Notes under the pieces: generated by a model | What the model was told of the DNA's origin: nothing | Database searches by the model: none | What the model saw: the letters and a program-made list of their open reading frames with translations, nothing else | Position numbers and translations under genes: made by a program | NCBI RefSeq assembly: GCF_009720365.1 | Contig: NZ_ML769321.1 | Span: 194,718-258,717, forward strand | Direction of reading: 5' to 3' | DNA length: 64,000 bases | Origin: Catellatospora paridis | GTDB lineage: Bacteria; Actinomycetota; Actinomycetes; Mycobacteriales; Micromonosporaceae | Shown: in pieces, positions 1 through 7,079 of the stretch | How the letters are laid out: each line of letters starts with the position of its first letter | Numbering within the stretch: the first letter of the stretch is position 1

Positions 1-73
1 CCCCCCCCGGGGGGGGGGGTGGGGCCCGCCGGTGCGCCCCCCGCCCGCCCCGGCGCCCCCACGACGAAGTCGC
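1..73. other. Low-complexity window edge, no gene
   Basis: The first 24 bases are eight C, eleven G, one T and four G, followed by more C-rich sequence up to the stop codon of the next gene. No reading frame here can be supported. The C8/G11 block could fold on itself and lies just past the end of a minus-strand gene, but homopolymers like this at a sequence edge are also typical of an assembly or read artefact. Confidence 0.5.
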
Positions 74-829
74 TCAGGCGGCGTCGCGGCCGGCGAACCA
101 CGCCGCGAAGTCGGTCTTGCCCAGGTGCGCCTCGCCGGCCGGCGCCAGCAGCGAGGTGTTGGCCACCGCGGCGCCGAAGTAGGTCGCCTCGGGGTCGGTG
201 ATCACCTGGCGGTCGTCGCCCTCGGCGGCGAGCAGCCGGCGCACCAGGTCGTCCTGGCCGATCTTCTCCGGGCCGGCGATGTCGTAGGTGCCGTTGACCG
301 GCTCGGCCTCGGCCGCGGCGGCGACGGCGGCGGAGACGTCGTCGGCGGCGATCGGCTGCATCATGGCCGGCGGCAGGTGGATCGCCTCGCCGCGGGTGCC
401 GCCGTGTGCGATCGCGCTGGTGAACTCCATGAACTGGGTCGCCCGCACGATGGTGTACGGCACGCCCGCGGCCTTGATCAGCTCCTCCTGGGCGACCTTG
501 GCGCGCATGTAGCCGCTGTCCGGGATGAGGTCCGCGCCGACGATCGACAGTGCCACGTGGTGGCCCACGCCGGCCTTCTTCTCGGCGGCCATCACGTTGC
601 CGGTGGAAGTCCGGAAGAACTCCATGATCGCGTTGTCCTCGAAGTTCGGCCCGTTGGCCACGTCGACGACCACGTCCGCGCCCTTGAGCGCGTCGTCCAG
701 GCCGGCTCCGGTGATGGTGTCGACACCCGTGCTGGGCGAGGCGGCGAACACGTCGTGGCCGTCGGCGCGCAGCCGCTTGGCGACGTTGCTGCCGATCAGG
801 CCGGTGCCGCCGATGATGACGATCTTCAT
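74..829 (-). CDS. NmrA-like NAD(P)H-binding reductase (atypical SDR)
   Basis: The 251-residue protein opens with a Rossmann dinucleotide-binding stretch (GGTGLIG at residues 7-13) and carries a YMRAK segment of the YxxxK type near residue 107, as in atypical short-chain dehydrogenases of the NmrA/YbjT kind. Its substrate cannot be read from sequence. I place the start at the ATG at 829 because GGAGGAG sits about seven bases upstream; an earlier in-frame ATG at 847 has no such site. It is divergent from an Rrf2-family regulator, and the shared 86-bp gap carries a palindromic operator, so it is very likely the target of that regulator. Proteins of this pairing are often redox or electrophile responsive (family knowledge); the inducer here is unknown. 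Confidence 0.88.
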   Translation of the reverse strand: MKIVIIGGTGLIGSNVAKRLRADGHDVFAASPSTGVDTITGAGLDDALKGADVVVDVANGPNFEDNAIMEFFRTSTGNVMAAEKKAGVGHHVALSIVGADLIPDSGYMRAKVAQEELIKAAGVPYTIVRATQFMEFTSAIAHGGTRGEAIHLPPAMMQPIAADDVSAAVAAAAEAEPVNGTYDIAGPEKIGQDDLVRRLLAAEGDDRQVITDPEATYFGAAVANTSLLAPAGEAHLGKTDFAAWFAGRDAA

Positions 830-848
830 GGTGCTTCTCCTCCGCAAA

Positions 849-896
849 CTCGGATGTTTCTTGTCCGAGACAGTACTCGGACAGATCGTGTCCGAG
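849..896. promoter_or_regulatory. Putative Rrf2 operator, repeated TGTCCGAG half-sites
   Basis: TGTCCGAG at 862-869 and its exact reverse complement CTCGGACA at 876-883 form a perfect palindrome with a 6-bp spacer. A third half-site TGTCCGAG follows at 889-896, and a partial one, CTCGGA, sits at 849-854. The block lies between the NmrA-like gene and the Rrf2 gene, just upstream of the latter's -10 element, as expected for an autoregulating repressor. Confidence 0.75.
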
Positions 897-903
897 TAAC
901 GGG

Positions 904-909
904 TACACT
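904..909 (+). promoter_or_regulatory. -10 element for leaderless Rrf2 transcript
   Basis: TACACT stands six bases before the GTG at 916 and no Shine-Dalgarno sequence is present. This spacing is the signature of leaderless mRNAs in actinobacteria and supports GTG 916 over the ATG at 922 as the start. Confidence 0.5.
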
Positions 910-915
910 GGAATT

Positions 916-1404
916 GTGAAAATGTCCTCAGGCGTCGAGTGGGCCCTGCACTGCTGCGTGGTGCTCACCGCGGCGGAGCGTCCGGTGCCCGCGTCGCGGC
1001 TGGCCGAGCTGCACGACGTCTCCGGCACCTATCTAGCCAAGCAGCTCCAGGACCTCTCGCGGGCCGGTCTGGTGCGCTCCGTGCAGGGCAAATCGGGCGG
1101 CTATGTCCTCACCAGGGCGCCCAAGGACATTTCCCTGCTCGACGTCGTCGAAGCCGTCGACGGCGCGCGGCCCGCCTTCGTGTGCACCGAGATCCGCCAG
1201 CGCGGCCCGCTGGCCACCCCGGCGGAGGCCTGCACCAGGCCCTGCCCCATCGCCCGCGCCATGGGCGCCGCCGATCAGGCCTGGCGGGCGGCGCTGCGCG
1301 AGACGACCATCGCCGACCTCGCCCGCACCATCACCGACGACAGCGGCCCGCACGCCTTCGACGGCATACGGACCTGGCTCAGCGCACCGGGAGGCCGGAT
1401 CTGA
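916..1404 (+). CDS. Rrf2-family transcriptional regulator
   Basis: This 162-residue protein has the Rrf2 layout: an N-terminal winged helix (about residues 5-68, including the GKSGGYVLTR wing) and a C-terminal part with three cysteines at 90, 106 and 110. Family members such as IscR, NsrR and RsrR use cysteines in this region to bind an iron-sulfur cluster, while others such as CymR do not; the C-x15-C-x3-C spacing here differs from IscR, so cluster binding is possible but not shown. It is divergent from an NmrA-like reductase and separated from it by a palindromic operator. It probably represses both that gene and itself in response to a redox or electrophile signal (inference). Confidence 0.9.
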   Translation: MKMSSGVEWALHCCVVLTAAERPVPASRLAELHDVSGTYLAKQLQDLSRAGLVRSVQGKSGGYVLTRAPKDISLLDVVEAVDGARPAFVCTEIRQRGPLATPAEACTRPCPIARAMGAADQAWRAALRETTIADLARTITDDSGPHAFDGIRTWLSAPGGRI

Positions 1405-1414
1405 TCAGCGCGGG

Positions 1415-2044
1415 TCAGACGTCCGCGGTCAGCCGGATCGTGTCCGCGGCGATCCGTGAGCTGTGCTGAGCGACCTTGTTCCGCAGGCTCAGCTCGGGCA
1501 CGTGGGCGTGGCGGTCCGGCTCTGCCCGCCATCGGCAGCCGTCCTCGGTGCAGATCGCCTCCAGGTCTGTTCCTGGCGGGCCGAAGTCGATGATCTCGAC
1601 GAGGTGGTCGGTGTCCGGCCGTCCGGCGCGGCGGTTCGACCGCCGCCGGCGCCGCACCTCGACCCAGCCCGGCTGGTCGCGGTAAGCCGGCGGCACCAGC
1701 GCGCGCGGCCGGTTGTACGCGTTGACGACCCAGTGCAGCACGGTCAGTGGCACCGTCAAGACCATCAGCGCAAAGGCGCCCTTGGCCGGCGCGAGGGTCA
1801 GTTTGCCGACCACGAATTGCAGCCCGAGCAGCAGGAAGAAACCGGCGATCGCGGACAGCGGCAGCAGTGCGGTCACGTAGCTGCGCGGGAAGACGTCGTA
1901 CATCCTCACGTGGCGGACGGGCAGCGAACCCTCGTGTTCACCGCGCCACAGCGCCGGCACCACCCGCCAGACGTGCCGGAGGTACACGAGGGCGCCTGCC
2001 ACCGTCAGGAACCCCAGCGGAACCCACCACCACACCGTTTTCAC
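1415..2044 (-). CDS. Hypothetical membrane protein
   Basis: The 209-residue product has three likely membrane helices: residues about 5-23, which include a WWW cluster, then 58-79 and 88-109. They are followed by a hydrophilic C-terminal half of about 95 residues rich in Arg and His and containing two cysteines (ICTEDGCRW). I do not recognise a family. The start is the GTG at 2044; TATCGT lies seven bases upstream of it and there is no ribosome binding site, which fits a leaderless transcript. It converges on the Rrf2 gene with a 10-bp gap and is divergent from the GNAT gene. A role in membrane sensing or transport is conceivable, but nothing in the sequence shows one. Confidence 0.72.
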   Translation of the reverse strand: MKTVWWWVPLGFLTVAGALVYLRHVWRVVPALWRGEHEGSLPVRHVRMYDVFPRSYVTALLPLSAIAGFFLLLGLQFVVGKLTLAPAKGAFALMVLTVPLTVLHWVVNAYNRPRALVPPAYRDQPGWVEVRRRRRSNRRAGRPDTDHLVEIIDFGPPGTDLEAICTEDGCRWRAEPDRHAHVPELSLRNKVAQHSSRIAADTIRLTADV

Positions 2045-2107
2045 CCGCGCGACGATAGCCTGACCTGGGATTATTCACCTCATCGGAGCCGGGAAAGATC
2101 AACCCGA

Positions 2108-2113
2108 TAGGGT
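2108..2113 (+). promoter_or_regulatory. -10 element for leaderless GNAT transcript
   Basis: TAGGGT stands six bases before the ATG at 2120, with no Shine-Dalgarno sequence between, matching the TANNNT-N6-start arrangement of leaderless genes. Confidence 0.45.
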
Positions 2114-2119
2114 TCCGGG

Positions 2120-2893
2120 ATGCCCCTGCGCTCCGAGAACGCCGACTCCGTCACCACGCTGCTGCACGCCGACGACGGCACCCCGCTCGCCCGGCTGCGC
2201 CTGCGCGAGGACGACGGCACCCTGCTCGCCGAGCGCGTGCTGCCGGTGCCCGGAGCAGACCTTGACCGGGTCGCCGCGCAGGCCCGCCACGACCTCGCCG
2301 GACGCCGGCTGACCACGCCCGACGACGCGCTCGCCCGCGCACTGGTCGACGGCGGCCTGCGGCTGCGCCGAGCCGCCACGGAGATGCACCACGACCTGAC
2401 CGGCCTCCCGCCGCTTCCGCCGCTGCCCGCCGGCTGGTCGCTGCGGCCCGCCGGCTGGGACGACGACCTGGCCGAAGGGCTCGGCGCGGCGTACGGCCCC
2501 GAGCACCCCGACGGCCGGTGGCAGGACAGCGACACCAAGCAGATCAGGTCCATGTTCGAACACGGCGACCCGGTGCCGCCGCTGGCCGAGGCCTCGGCGC
2601 GGGTCGCCGGACCCGACGGGCGCAGCGCCGGACATGTGCTGTGCGCCGGGCCCGTGCCGTGGACCGACGACGACTGCGCCTGGATCCTCAACCTGGGCGT
2701 CGCGCCACCGGCGCAGGGCCTCGGGCTCGGCCGTGTGCTGCTGGTGCACGCGATGCACGGCGCCCACGCGGCCGGGCTGCCGCGGCTCGGCCTGGAGGTC
2801 GCCGACGGCAACCACGCCCGCCGGTTGTACGACAGCGTCGGCTTCCAGGTGCGCGCCCGGGTGCTCGCCGTGGACCTGCCGCCGCTCGGCTGA
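2120..2893 (+). CDS. GNAT-family N-acetyltransferase
   Basis: The product is 257 residues, longer than a single GNAT domain (about 150). The C-terminal half carries the acetyl-CoA binding motif A (VAPPAQGLGLGRVLL, residues about 194-209, Q-x-x-G-x-G type), a following helix, and the typical end strand with the Y-D-S-V-G-F segment near residue 236. The N-terminal hundred residues show no motif I can name and may form a second, degenerate GNAT fold or a substrate domain. The acceptor substrate (small amine, amino acid or protein N-terminus) cannot be deduced. It stands alone between a divergent membrane protein gene and a degraded region. Confidence 0.85.
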   Translation: MPLRSENADSVTTLLHADDGTPLARLRLREDDGTLLAERVLPVPGADLDRVAAQARHDLAGRRLTTPDDALARALVDGGLRLRRAATEMHHDLTGLPPLPPLPAGWSLRPAGWDDDLAEGLGAAYGPEHPDGRWQDSDTKQIRSMFEHGDPVPPLAEASARVAGPDGRSAGHVLCAGPVPWTDDDCAWILNLGVAPPAQGLGLGRVLLVHAMHGAHAAGLPRLGLEVADGNHARRLYDSVGFQVRARVLAVDLPPLG

Positions 2894-3026
2894 CCTCGGC
2901 GTAGACCTTCATCGCGTCACGGACGAGAACGGCTGTGCCCGTGCCGTCCCGGTCGTAATTCGCGTTGAAGCGCGGGTCGGCGACGTACAACTCGCCCAGG
3001 CCGTCGAATTGGCGCGTGGTTCTATA
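2892..3026 (-). pseudogene. Remnant of a TipAS-domain (MerR/TipA-type) regulator
   Basis: Reading the minus strand from about 3026 gives a segment ending in LGELYVADPRFNANYDRD and then TAVLVRDAMKVYAEV. This matches what I know of the C-terminal end of TipAS antibiotic-recognition domains, where a Y-V-A-D-x-R-F block is followed by a tyrosine-aspartate pair and a final helix. No MerR DNA-binding part or rest of the TipAS domain exists upstream; that space is taken by an unrelated gene starting at 3036. The frame has no stop of its own and runs into the antisense of the GNAT gene. I read it as the tail of a gene removed by a deletion or insertion whose edge lies near 3030. Confidence 0.55.
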
Positions 3027-3028
3027 GT
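3023..3028 (+). promoter_or_regulatory. -10 element, leaderless type
   Basis: TATAGT lies seven bases before the GTG at 3036, with no ribosome binding site. It is close to the -10 consensus and fits a leaderless transcript of the small membrane protein gene. Confidence 0.4.
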
Positions 3029-3035
3029 CTCCGCC

Positions 3036-3398
3036 GTGCGTAAAAGCAGAAATGTTCTCGGGTTTCTCGCGGTCTCCTGGTTGCTCTCCTGTGTCCTGCT
3101 TCTTGGCATATGGTTTGTGACTGGGTTCTCCATGAATGGCGGTCTATCCACAGCCGAAGTGCATGAGCAGGGTTTCTGGGGAATGTTGCTATGCGGAGTC
3201 GCCCTGGGTGGTGCGGCAGCTCTCAGTCTGACCAGCAAGTTTCTGTCCATGCGTCGCGCGGCCATCGCTTTCGGCGCCATCGCCGCTCTGCTCGTTTGCC
3301 CTGTGGGACGGGCCGCCACCTACGCCTACAAGCAACTGCGCTACCAGCCGTGCACGACTGTTTCCGTTTTGTGGGACTGTCCAACGGATTTGGACTAG
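3036..3398 (+). CDS. Small hypothetical membrane protein
   Basis: The frame encodes 120 residues with three likely membrane helices (about 7-31, 47-67 and 72-92) and a short C-terminal tail with two cysteines (PCTTVSVLWDCPT) that could form a disulfide if it lies outside the cell. Base composition is visibly less GC-rich than in neighbouring genes, with codons such as TTA- and ATA-type triplets that are rare elsewhere in the window. I do not recognise a family. The GTG at 3036 is chosen because of the -10 element just upstream. Its end overlaps by four bases the end of a decayed gene on the other strand. Composition and setting suggest horizontally acquired DNA (inference). Confidence 0.6.
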   Translation: MRKSRNVLGFLAVSWLLSCVLLLGIWFVTGFSMNGGLSTAEVHEQGFWGMLLCGVALGGAAALSLTSKFLSMRRAAIAFGAIAALLVCPVGRAATYAYKQLRYQPCTTVSVLWDCPTDLD

Positions 3399-3748
3399 CT
3401 CTCGGGGCCGCGCGGGGCTGTGGGGAGGGGCTTTACGGGCTCCGCGAAGTTACTGGGGGTCGAGGTGTCCTCGGGCTCGTCGGGTGATGCCGCAACTGGT
3501 ATGTAGCCGCTGGTTGGCGGGTTGCGAAAGCCGTAGGCCACCACAATGCGTCGACCCTTCGCGACTGCCTCCTGGTAGTTCGGCGATCTTCACGTGATCG
3601 AGTGCACGGACAACGAAGTTCATTTGACGCTGCCGCTGATCCCATGTAATAGGACACTCACATTCGCCAATATCGCCGCTGTGAAAACCGTCAGCGCGAG
3701 GGCCGTGATCGCCAGAATCATCCATCGTCGGCGCAGCCAGGCTCGCAT
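3395..3748 (-). pseudogene. Decayed gene for a small membrane-anchored protein
   Basis: From the ATG at 3748 a frame of 118 codons runs to a TAG at 3395-3397 but is broken by two in-frame TGA codons (3620-3622 and 3590-3592). The first 42 residues form a basic start and one clear membrane helix (MILAITALALTVFTAAILA). After the second stop the same frame gives a plausible Pro/Ser/Glu-rich tail containing GRRIVVAYGFRNPPTSGYIP. Between the stops a shifted frame (MNFVVRALDHVKIAEL) reads better than the original one, so compensating frameshifts are also possible. It could be a pseudogene, two tiny genes, or a real gene with sequencing errors. Confidence 0.45.
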
Positions 3749-4033
3749 TAGATTACTTGACCAGCAGCAACGCCAAGATCACAAGTGTCTCTGTACAGGT
3801 GCTGACCGATTCGGGTCAACGAGCTTAGCGGCGGTCGAGGTGGCCGCGGTACCGCCGCGTCGTGGCGCAGCGGGTGCGTTGCCGCTGGTTGACGGGTTGG
3901 TGCCTGCTGCCATCCTCGGCAGCATGCACAGGTGGGACCGACCCGTCAGTCGGCTCGCGTCGACACCACGTTTGTGACGATCTCGTGACAGTTCGCGCGA
4001 CGGGCGCGGACATCGCGTTGGCAGTTTCGGGCG
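3749..4033. other. Intergenic stretch without a supported gene
   Basis: I find no convincing coding sequence here. One 19-bp segment at 3881-3899 (GCCGCTGGTTGACGGGTTG) repeats a stretch at 3506-3524 with a single difference, in the same orientation 375 bp apart. The downstream acyltransferase starts at 4034 with no obvious ribosome binding site. Confidence 0.4.
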
Positions 4034-5158
4034 GTGCGAACAGAACTCACCCCGTCGGCGACCGTCGTGGCCGCAGCAAGGCCGCGCGCATTGTGGGCGG
4101 ACACCGCCAAAGGCGCCTGCATCGTGCTCGTCGTGCTGTGGCACGTGGTCATGAAGGACTACCTGCAGGTGGACTGGCACATCGGCATCCCCCTGCCCGG
4201 CGCCTGGGGCACCCTCGGGGAACAGCTGCTCCCGCTGCGGATGCCGCTGTTCTTCACCATCTCCGGTGTCTTCGCGACCACCGCCCTGGCCCGGACCTGG
4301 CGACAGACCGCACGATCGCGCGTCGCCAAGTTCCTCTACCTGTACGCCGCCTGGCTGCTGATCCACACGGCGATCCTGAGCGCCGTGCCGGACTTCGCCA
4401 CCGCCCGCGCGGACTCGGCCCTGGCCCTGCTGGAACAGCTCACGATCACGCCCTCGAACCTGTGGTACCTCTACGCCCTCGCGGCCTACTTCGTCATCGC
4501 CAAAGCGCTGCACCGAGTGCCGCGCACCGTGGTCCTCGCTGCCGCCGCAGCTCTGTCGGCGATCACCGCATCGGGCGTGCTCGCCACCCCCGGTGACCGC
4601 GGCGGCCTCTACCAGAACCTGGTGTTCTTCCTGACAGGCGCATATTTACGGCCCCACATCGAACGCTGGGCGGAGACCGCCACCAGCCGTCGCCTCGCGC
4701 TTTCCTTCCTCGCGTACGCGAGCGCGCTGGCCGTCATGGCCGCCGCGGGTGCGCAGCGATGGCCCGGCGTATGGCTGGCCGTCGGACTCGTCGCCGTGGC
4801 CTTCGGCGTGACCGCCGCTGCCCGGCTGGCCCGAAGCCCCGCCATCGGCGGCCCGCTCGCCGCACTCGGACGCCGTACCCTGCCGATCTATGTGATCCAC
4901 ATGCCGCTGCTGGCACTGCTGCACCTGGTGCTGCACGAACCGATCTCGAACCTCGGGTTCACGGGCCAGATCATCGCGGCGCTGTGCTATCCGGCGGTGC
5001 TGTCCGCGGTCGTGATCGCGCTCTGCCTGCTGATCCACCGGGCACTGCTCACGCTGGGCGCGTCGTGGCTCTTCGAGCTGCCGCGACTGCGGAGCCGTCA
5101 GCCTCGACCCGGCCGGCAGTATGCGACGGCCGGGGAAGTGGCGCCGCCCGTCGGGTGA
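4034..5158 (+). CDS. Acyltransferase-3 family membrane protein
   Basis: The 374-residue protein has about ten hydrophobic helices and the acyltransferase-3 (OafA/NodX-type) opening: an Asp and Gly-rich stretch followed by VLVVLWHVV, whose His37 is at the family's conserved histidine position, and then MPLFFTISGVFA with the characteristic phenylalanine pair and S-G. Such proteins usually move acetyl or other acyl groups from the cytoplasm to extracellular sugars, lipids or antibiotics (family knowledge); the acceptor is unknown here. The GTG at 4034 is the first start in frame and lacks a clear Shine-Dalgarno; a later start cannot be excluded. It stands alone and converges on a secreted-protein gene across a terminator hairpin. 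Confidence 0.85.
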   Translation: MRTELTPSATVVAAARPRALWADTAKGACIVLVVLWHVVMKDYLQVDWHIGIPLPGAWGTLGEQLLPLRMPLFFTISGVFATTALARTWRQTARSRVAKFLYLYAAWLLIHTAILSAVPDFATARADSALALLEQLTITPSNLWYLYALAAYFVIAKALHRVPRTVVLAAAAALSAITASGVLATPGDRGGLYQNLVFFLTGAYLRPHIERWAETATSRRLALSFLAYASALAVMAAAGAQRWPGVWLAVGLVAVAFGVTAAARLARSPAIGGPLAALGRRTLPIYVIHMPLLALLHLVLHEPISNLGFTGQIIAALCYPAVLSAVVIALCLLIHRALLTLGASWLFELPRLRSRQPRPGRQYATAGEVAPPVG

Positions 5159-5178
5159 TCGCACCCGACAGGCGGCGG

Positions 5179-5212
5179 TCAGGTTGCCGTAGGTCGTCCT
5201 ACGACAACCTGA
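5179..5212. terminator. Bidirectional hairpin terminator
   Basis: TCAGGTTG-C-CGTAGG pairs with CCTACG-A-CAACCTGA around a TCGT loop, giving a 15-position stem with one mismatch. It sits between two convergent genes and ends right at the stop codon of the minus-strand gene. Confidence 0.75.
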
Positions 5213-6073
5213 TCACGACGTTTCGGTCGACCGGTGGCGGGCGTAGAGCCAGAACCCGGCCACCAGGGCCACTGCGGCGAGCGCTCCGATGCCGCCGAGA
5301 ACGATTCCGCTGTTCAGAGTGGAGCTCTCGGACGCCGCGAGGGCGATCGTCGAGGGCGACGGCTCGATGGTCTCGCTGGGCGACTCGGACACGGTTGGGC
5401 TCGCCGAGGACGGCGAAGGGCTGGCCAGGGTCGGCGAGGGGCTGGCCGAGGGCGCTGCCGGGCTGGCCGCGACGGCCGGCTTGGGGCTGGTCGCGGTACG
5501 GGTCGGCGACGGCTTGGGCTTGGCGCAGGTGGCAGCGGTGACGCCGGGGACCTTCAGCGCGATCGAGATGGAGTTGTTCGACGTCTTCGGGTCGCCCGCG
5601 TAGTCCAGGCGGTATCGGCCAGGGGAGACGCACTTCTTCTTGAGCACGAAGTATTGGGTGCTCGTGTTGCCGCCGCTGCCGCCGTTGTACGTGTCCAGCC
5701 AGATCGAGCCGTTGACTTTGCAGCGGACGTGGGTGTGCGCGGTCACGACCGTGCACAGGCCGGGGTACTGCGCGAAGTACTTCTCATCCAGCTGCCGGAA
5801 CACCGTGCCGGGTGGCGCGGTGATGTCCTTGACGACGGAGGTGTCCGCGGTGTTTTCCGGGCCGAAGTTGTGGGTCCGCACGACGACGGTCACGTAGCCG
5901 ATGCCGGTGTCGCCCTTGAACAGGCCGCTGTTGGGATTGACCGTCGCCAGCTCGACCTTGGCCGACACCAACTGGATCGCGACGTCGGCGCTCGGCGCCT
6001 GTGCCGCGGCCGGCGTGCCGGTCAGCGCGACACTGGCCAGTGCCGCGCACACCATCGATGCGACCCGGCGCAT
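5213..6073 (-). CDS. Secreted, C-terminally anchored protein of unknown function
   Basis: The 286-residue protein has a signal peptide (residues 1-24, ending TPAAAQA), a globular domain of about 150 residues with four cysteines, a Pro/Ser/Ala/Thr-rich linker (about 175-250) and one membrane helix near 257-278 followed by a short basic tail (ARHRSTETS). There is no LPxTG sorting motif, so the helix rather than sortase probably holds it at the cell surface. The globular part resembles DUF11/CARDB-like immunoglobulin-fold modules only loosely (VVVRTHNFGPENTADTSVV). The start is supported by AGGAGAGGGG upstream. The next gene upstream on the same strand encodes a response regulator, 69 bp away, so co-transcription is possible. 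Confidence 0.78.
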   Translation of the reverse strand: MRRVASMVCAALASVALTGTPAAAQAPSADVAIQLVSAKVELATVNPNSGLFKGDTGIGYVTVVVRTHNFGPENTADTSVVKDITAPPGTVFRQLDEKYFAQYPGLCTVVTAHTHVRCKVNGSIWLDTYNGGSGGNTSTQYFVLKKKCVSPGRYRLDYAGDPKTSNNSISIALKVPGVTAATCAKPKPSPTRTATSPKPAVAASPAAPSASPSPTLASPSPSSASPTVSESPSETIEPSPSTIALAASESSTLNSGIVLGGIGALAAVALVAGFWLYARHRSTETS

Positions 6074-6142
6074 GAGGACCCCTCTCCTGGTGAGTGCGGG
6101 GACCGTAGCACTTCGGGACTGCGCGCGACATCCACCTGATCT

Positions 6143-6835
6143 TCACACTGGGCCGAAGCGGTAGCCGAAGCCGCGCACCGTCTGCACGTACACCGGGGTG
6201 GTCGTGTCGTCCTCGATTTTTGCGCGCAGGCGTTGCACGCAGGCGTCGACCAGGCGGGAGTCGCCGAGGAAGTCGTGCTGCCAGACGGCTTCCAGCAGCT
6301 GGTGGCGGCTGTGCACCCGGCCGGGCGTGGCCGACAGGGTGAGCAGCAGCCGCATCTCGGTGGGGGCGAGCCGGACGCGCCGGCCGTCCTTGCCGACGCA
6401 GAGCGAGGCCCGGTTGATGCTCAGCGCGCCGTGCTGCTCGGACCCCTCGGGCCGAGCCGACCTGCCCGAGGTACGGCAAGCACGCCGCAGGACTGCGCGG
6501 ATGCGTGCCTCGACGATCCGGGCGTGCACCGGCTGGACCACGTAGTCGTCGGCGCCCGCCTCCAGGGCTGCGACGACGTCGATGTCGTCGTCGCGGGCGG
6601 TCAACACGATGATCGGCAGGTCGCCTTCGTCCCGCAGGTGACGGCACACGTCGAAGCCGTCCATGCCCGGCAGCGCCAGGTCGAGGACGACGACCTGGGC
6701 GGCGAACGTACGCAGCCGGGCGAGGCCCTGCTCGCCGCTGTCGGCGGTGTCGACGGTATGGCCATGCCGGGTCAGCGCCAGGCGCAGGCCTTCGCGGGCC
6801 GGGCGATGATCGTCGATCAGGAGTACGCGGGCCAT
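6143..6835 (-). CDS. OmpR-type response regulator with atypical receiver
   Basis: The 230-residue protein has a receiver domain (1-115) and an OmpR-type winged helix (about 130-228, ending VYVQTVRGFGYRFGPV). In the receiver the acidic pair D8/D9, the phospho-acceptor D52, T79 and the D96-D97-Y98 segment are present. The lysine that normally completes the active site in the K-P-F motif is replaced by glutamine (Q101 in VVQPVHA). No histidine kinase gene lies beside it. It is therefore an orphan regulator that may be phosphorylated poorly or work without phosphorylation (inference). I start it at the ATG at 6835; an upstream in-frame extension to 6982 is low-complexity and unlike the family. 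No clear ribosome binding site is seen. Confidence 0.88.
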   Translation of the reverse strand: MARVLLIDDHRPAREGLRLALTRHGHTVDTADSGEQGLARLRTFAAQVVVLDLALPGMDGFDVCRHLRDEGDLPIIVLTARDDDIDVVAALEAGADDYVVQPVHARIVEARIRAVLRRACRTSGRSARPEGSEQHGALSINRASLCVGKDGRRVRLAPTEMRLLLTLSATPGRVHSRHQLLEAVWQHDFLGDSRLVDACVQRLRAKIEDDTTTPVYVQTVRGFGYRFGPV

Positions 6836-7039
6836 GGGATGCGGAGCGCTTACCGGAACTCGACGGTGACGCGGGGCCCGCTCGGCGTCCGCCGGAGGCC
6901 GTGGCCCAGTGGATGTCGGCGCGGGCGGAATCGTCGGGGGAGCGAGGTGCGCACGTCGTTCATGCTGCACAGCCCATCGCATGTCCTGTTAGCGCAGCAT
7001 GAGCTGGTTCGCTCACACCGTCCTCACGTCTGACCGCGA

Positions 7040-7075
7040 GCGGGCGGCGTCCGGCATGTTCCGGACGCCGCCCGC
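7040..7075 (-). terminator. Strong hairpin terminator
   Basis: A perfect 15-bp stem (GCGGGCGGCGTCCGG at 7040-7054 and its complement at 7061-7075) closes a six-base loop, starting five bases beyond the stop codon of the minus-strand gene that ends at 7080. No T-run follows, as is usual in actinobacteria. Confidence 0.8.
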
Positions 7076-7079
7076 CGGG

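Noticed and set aside
3590-3622. Two in-frame TGA codons as selenocysteine
   Set aside because: No SECIS-like hairpin was recognised and no selenoprotein family matches the flanking sequence; decay or sequence error is a simpler reading.
5234-6139. Long open frame on the plus strand opposite the anchored secreted protein gene
   Set aside because: It is a GC-rich shadow with Arg/Gly-rich translation and no start signal, whereas the minus-strand frame has a signal peptide, a linker and an anchor.
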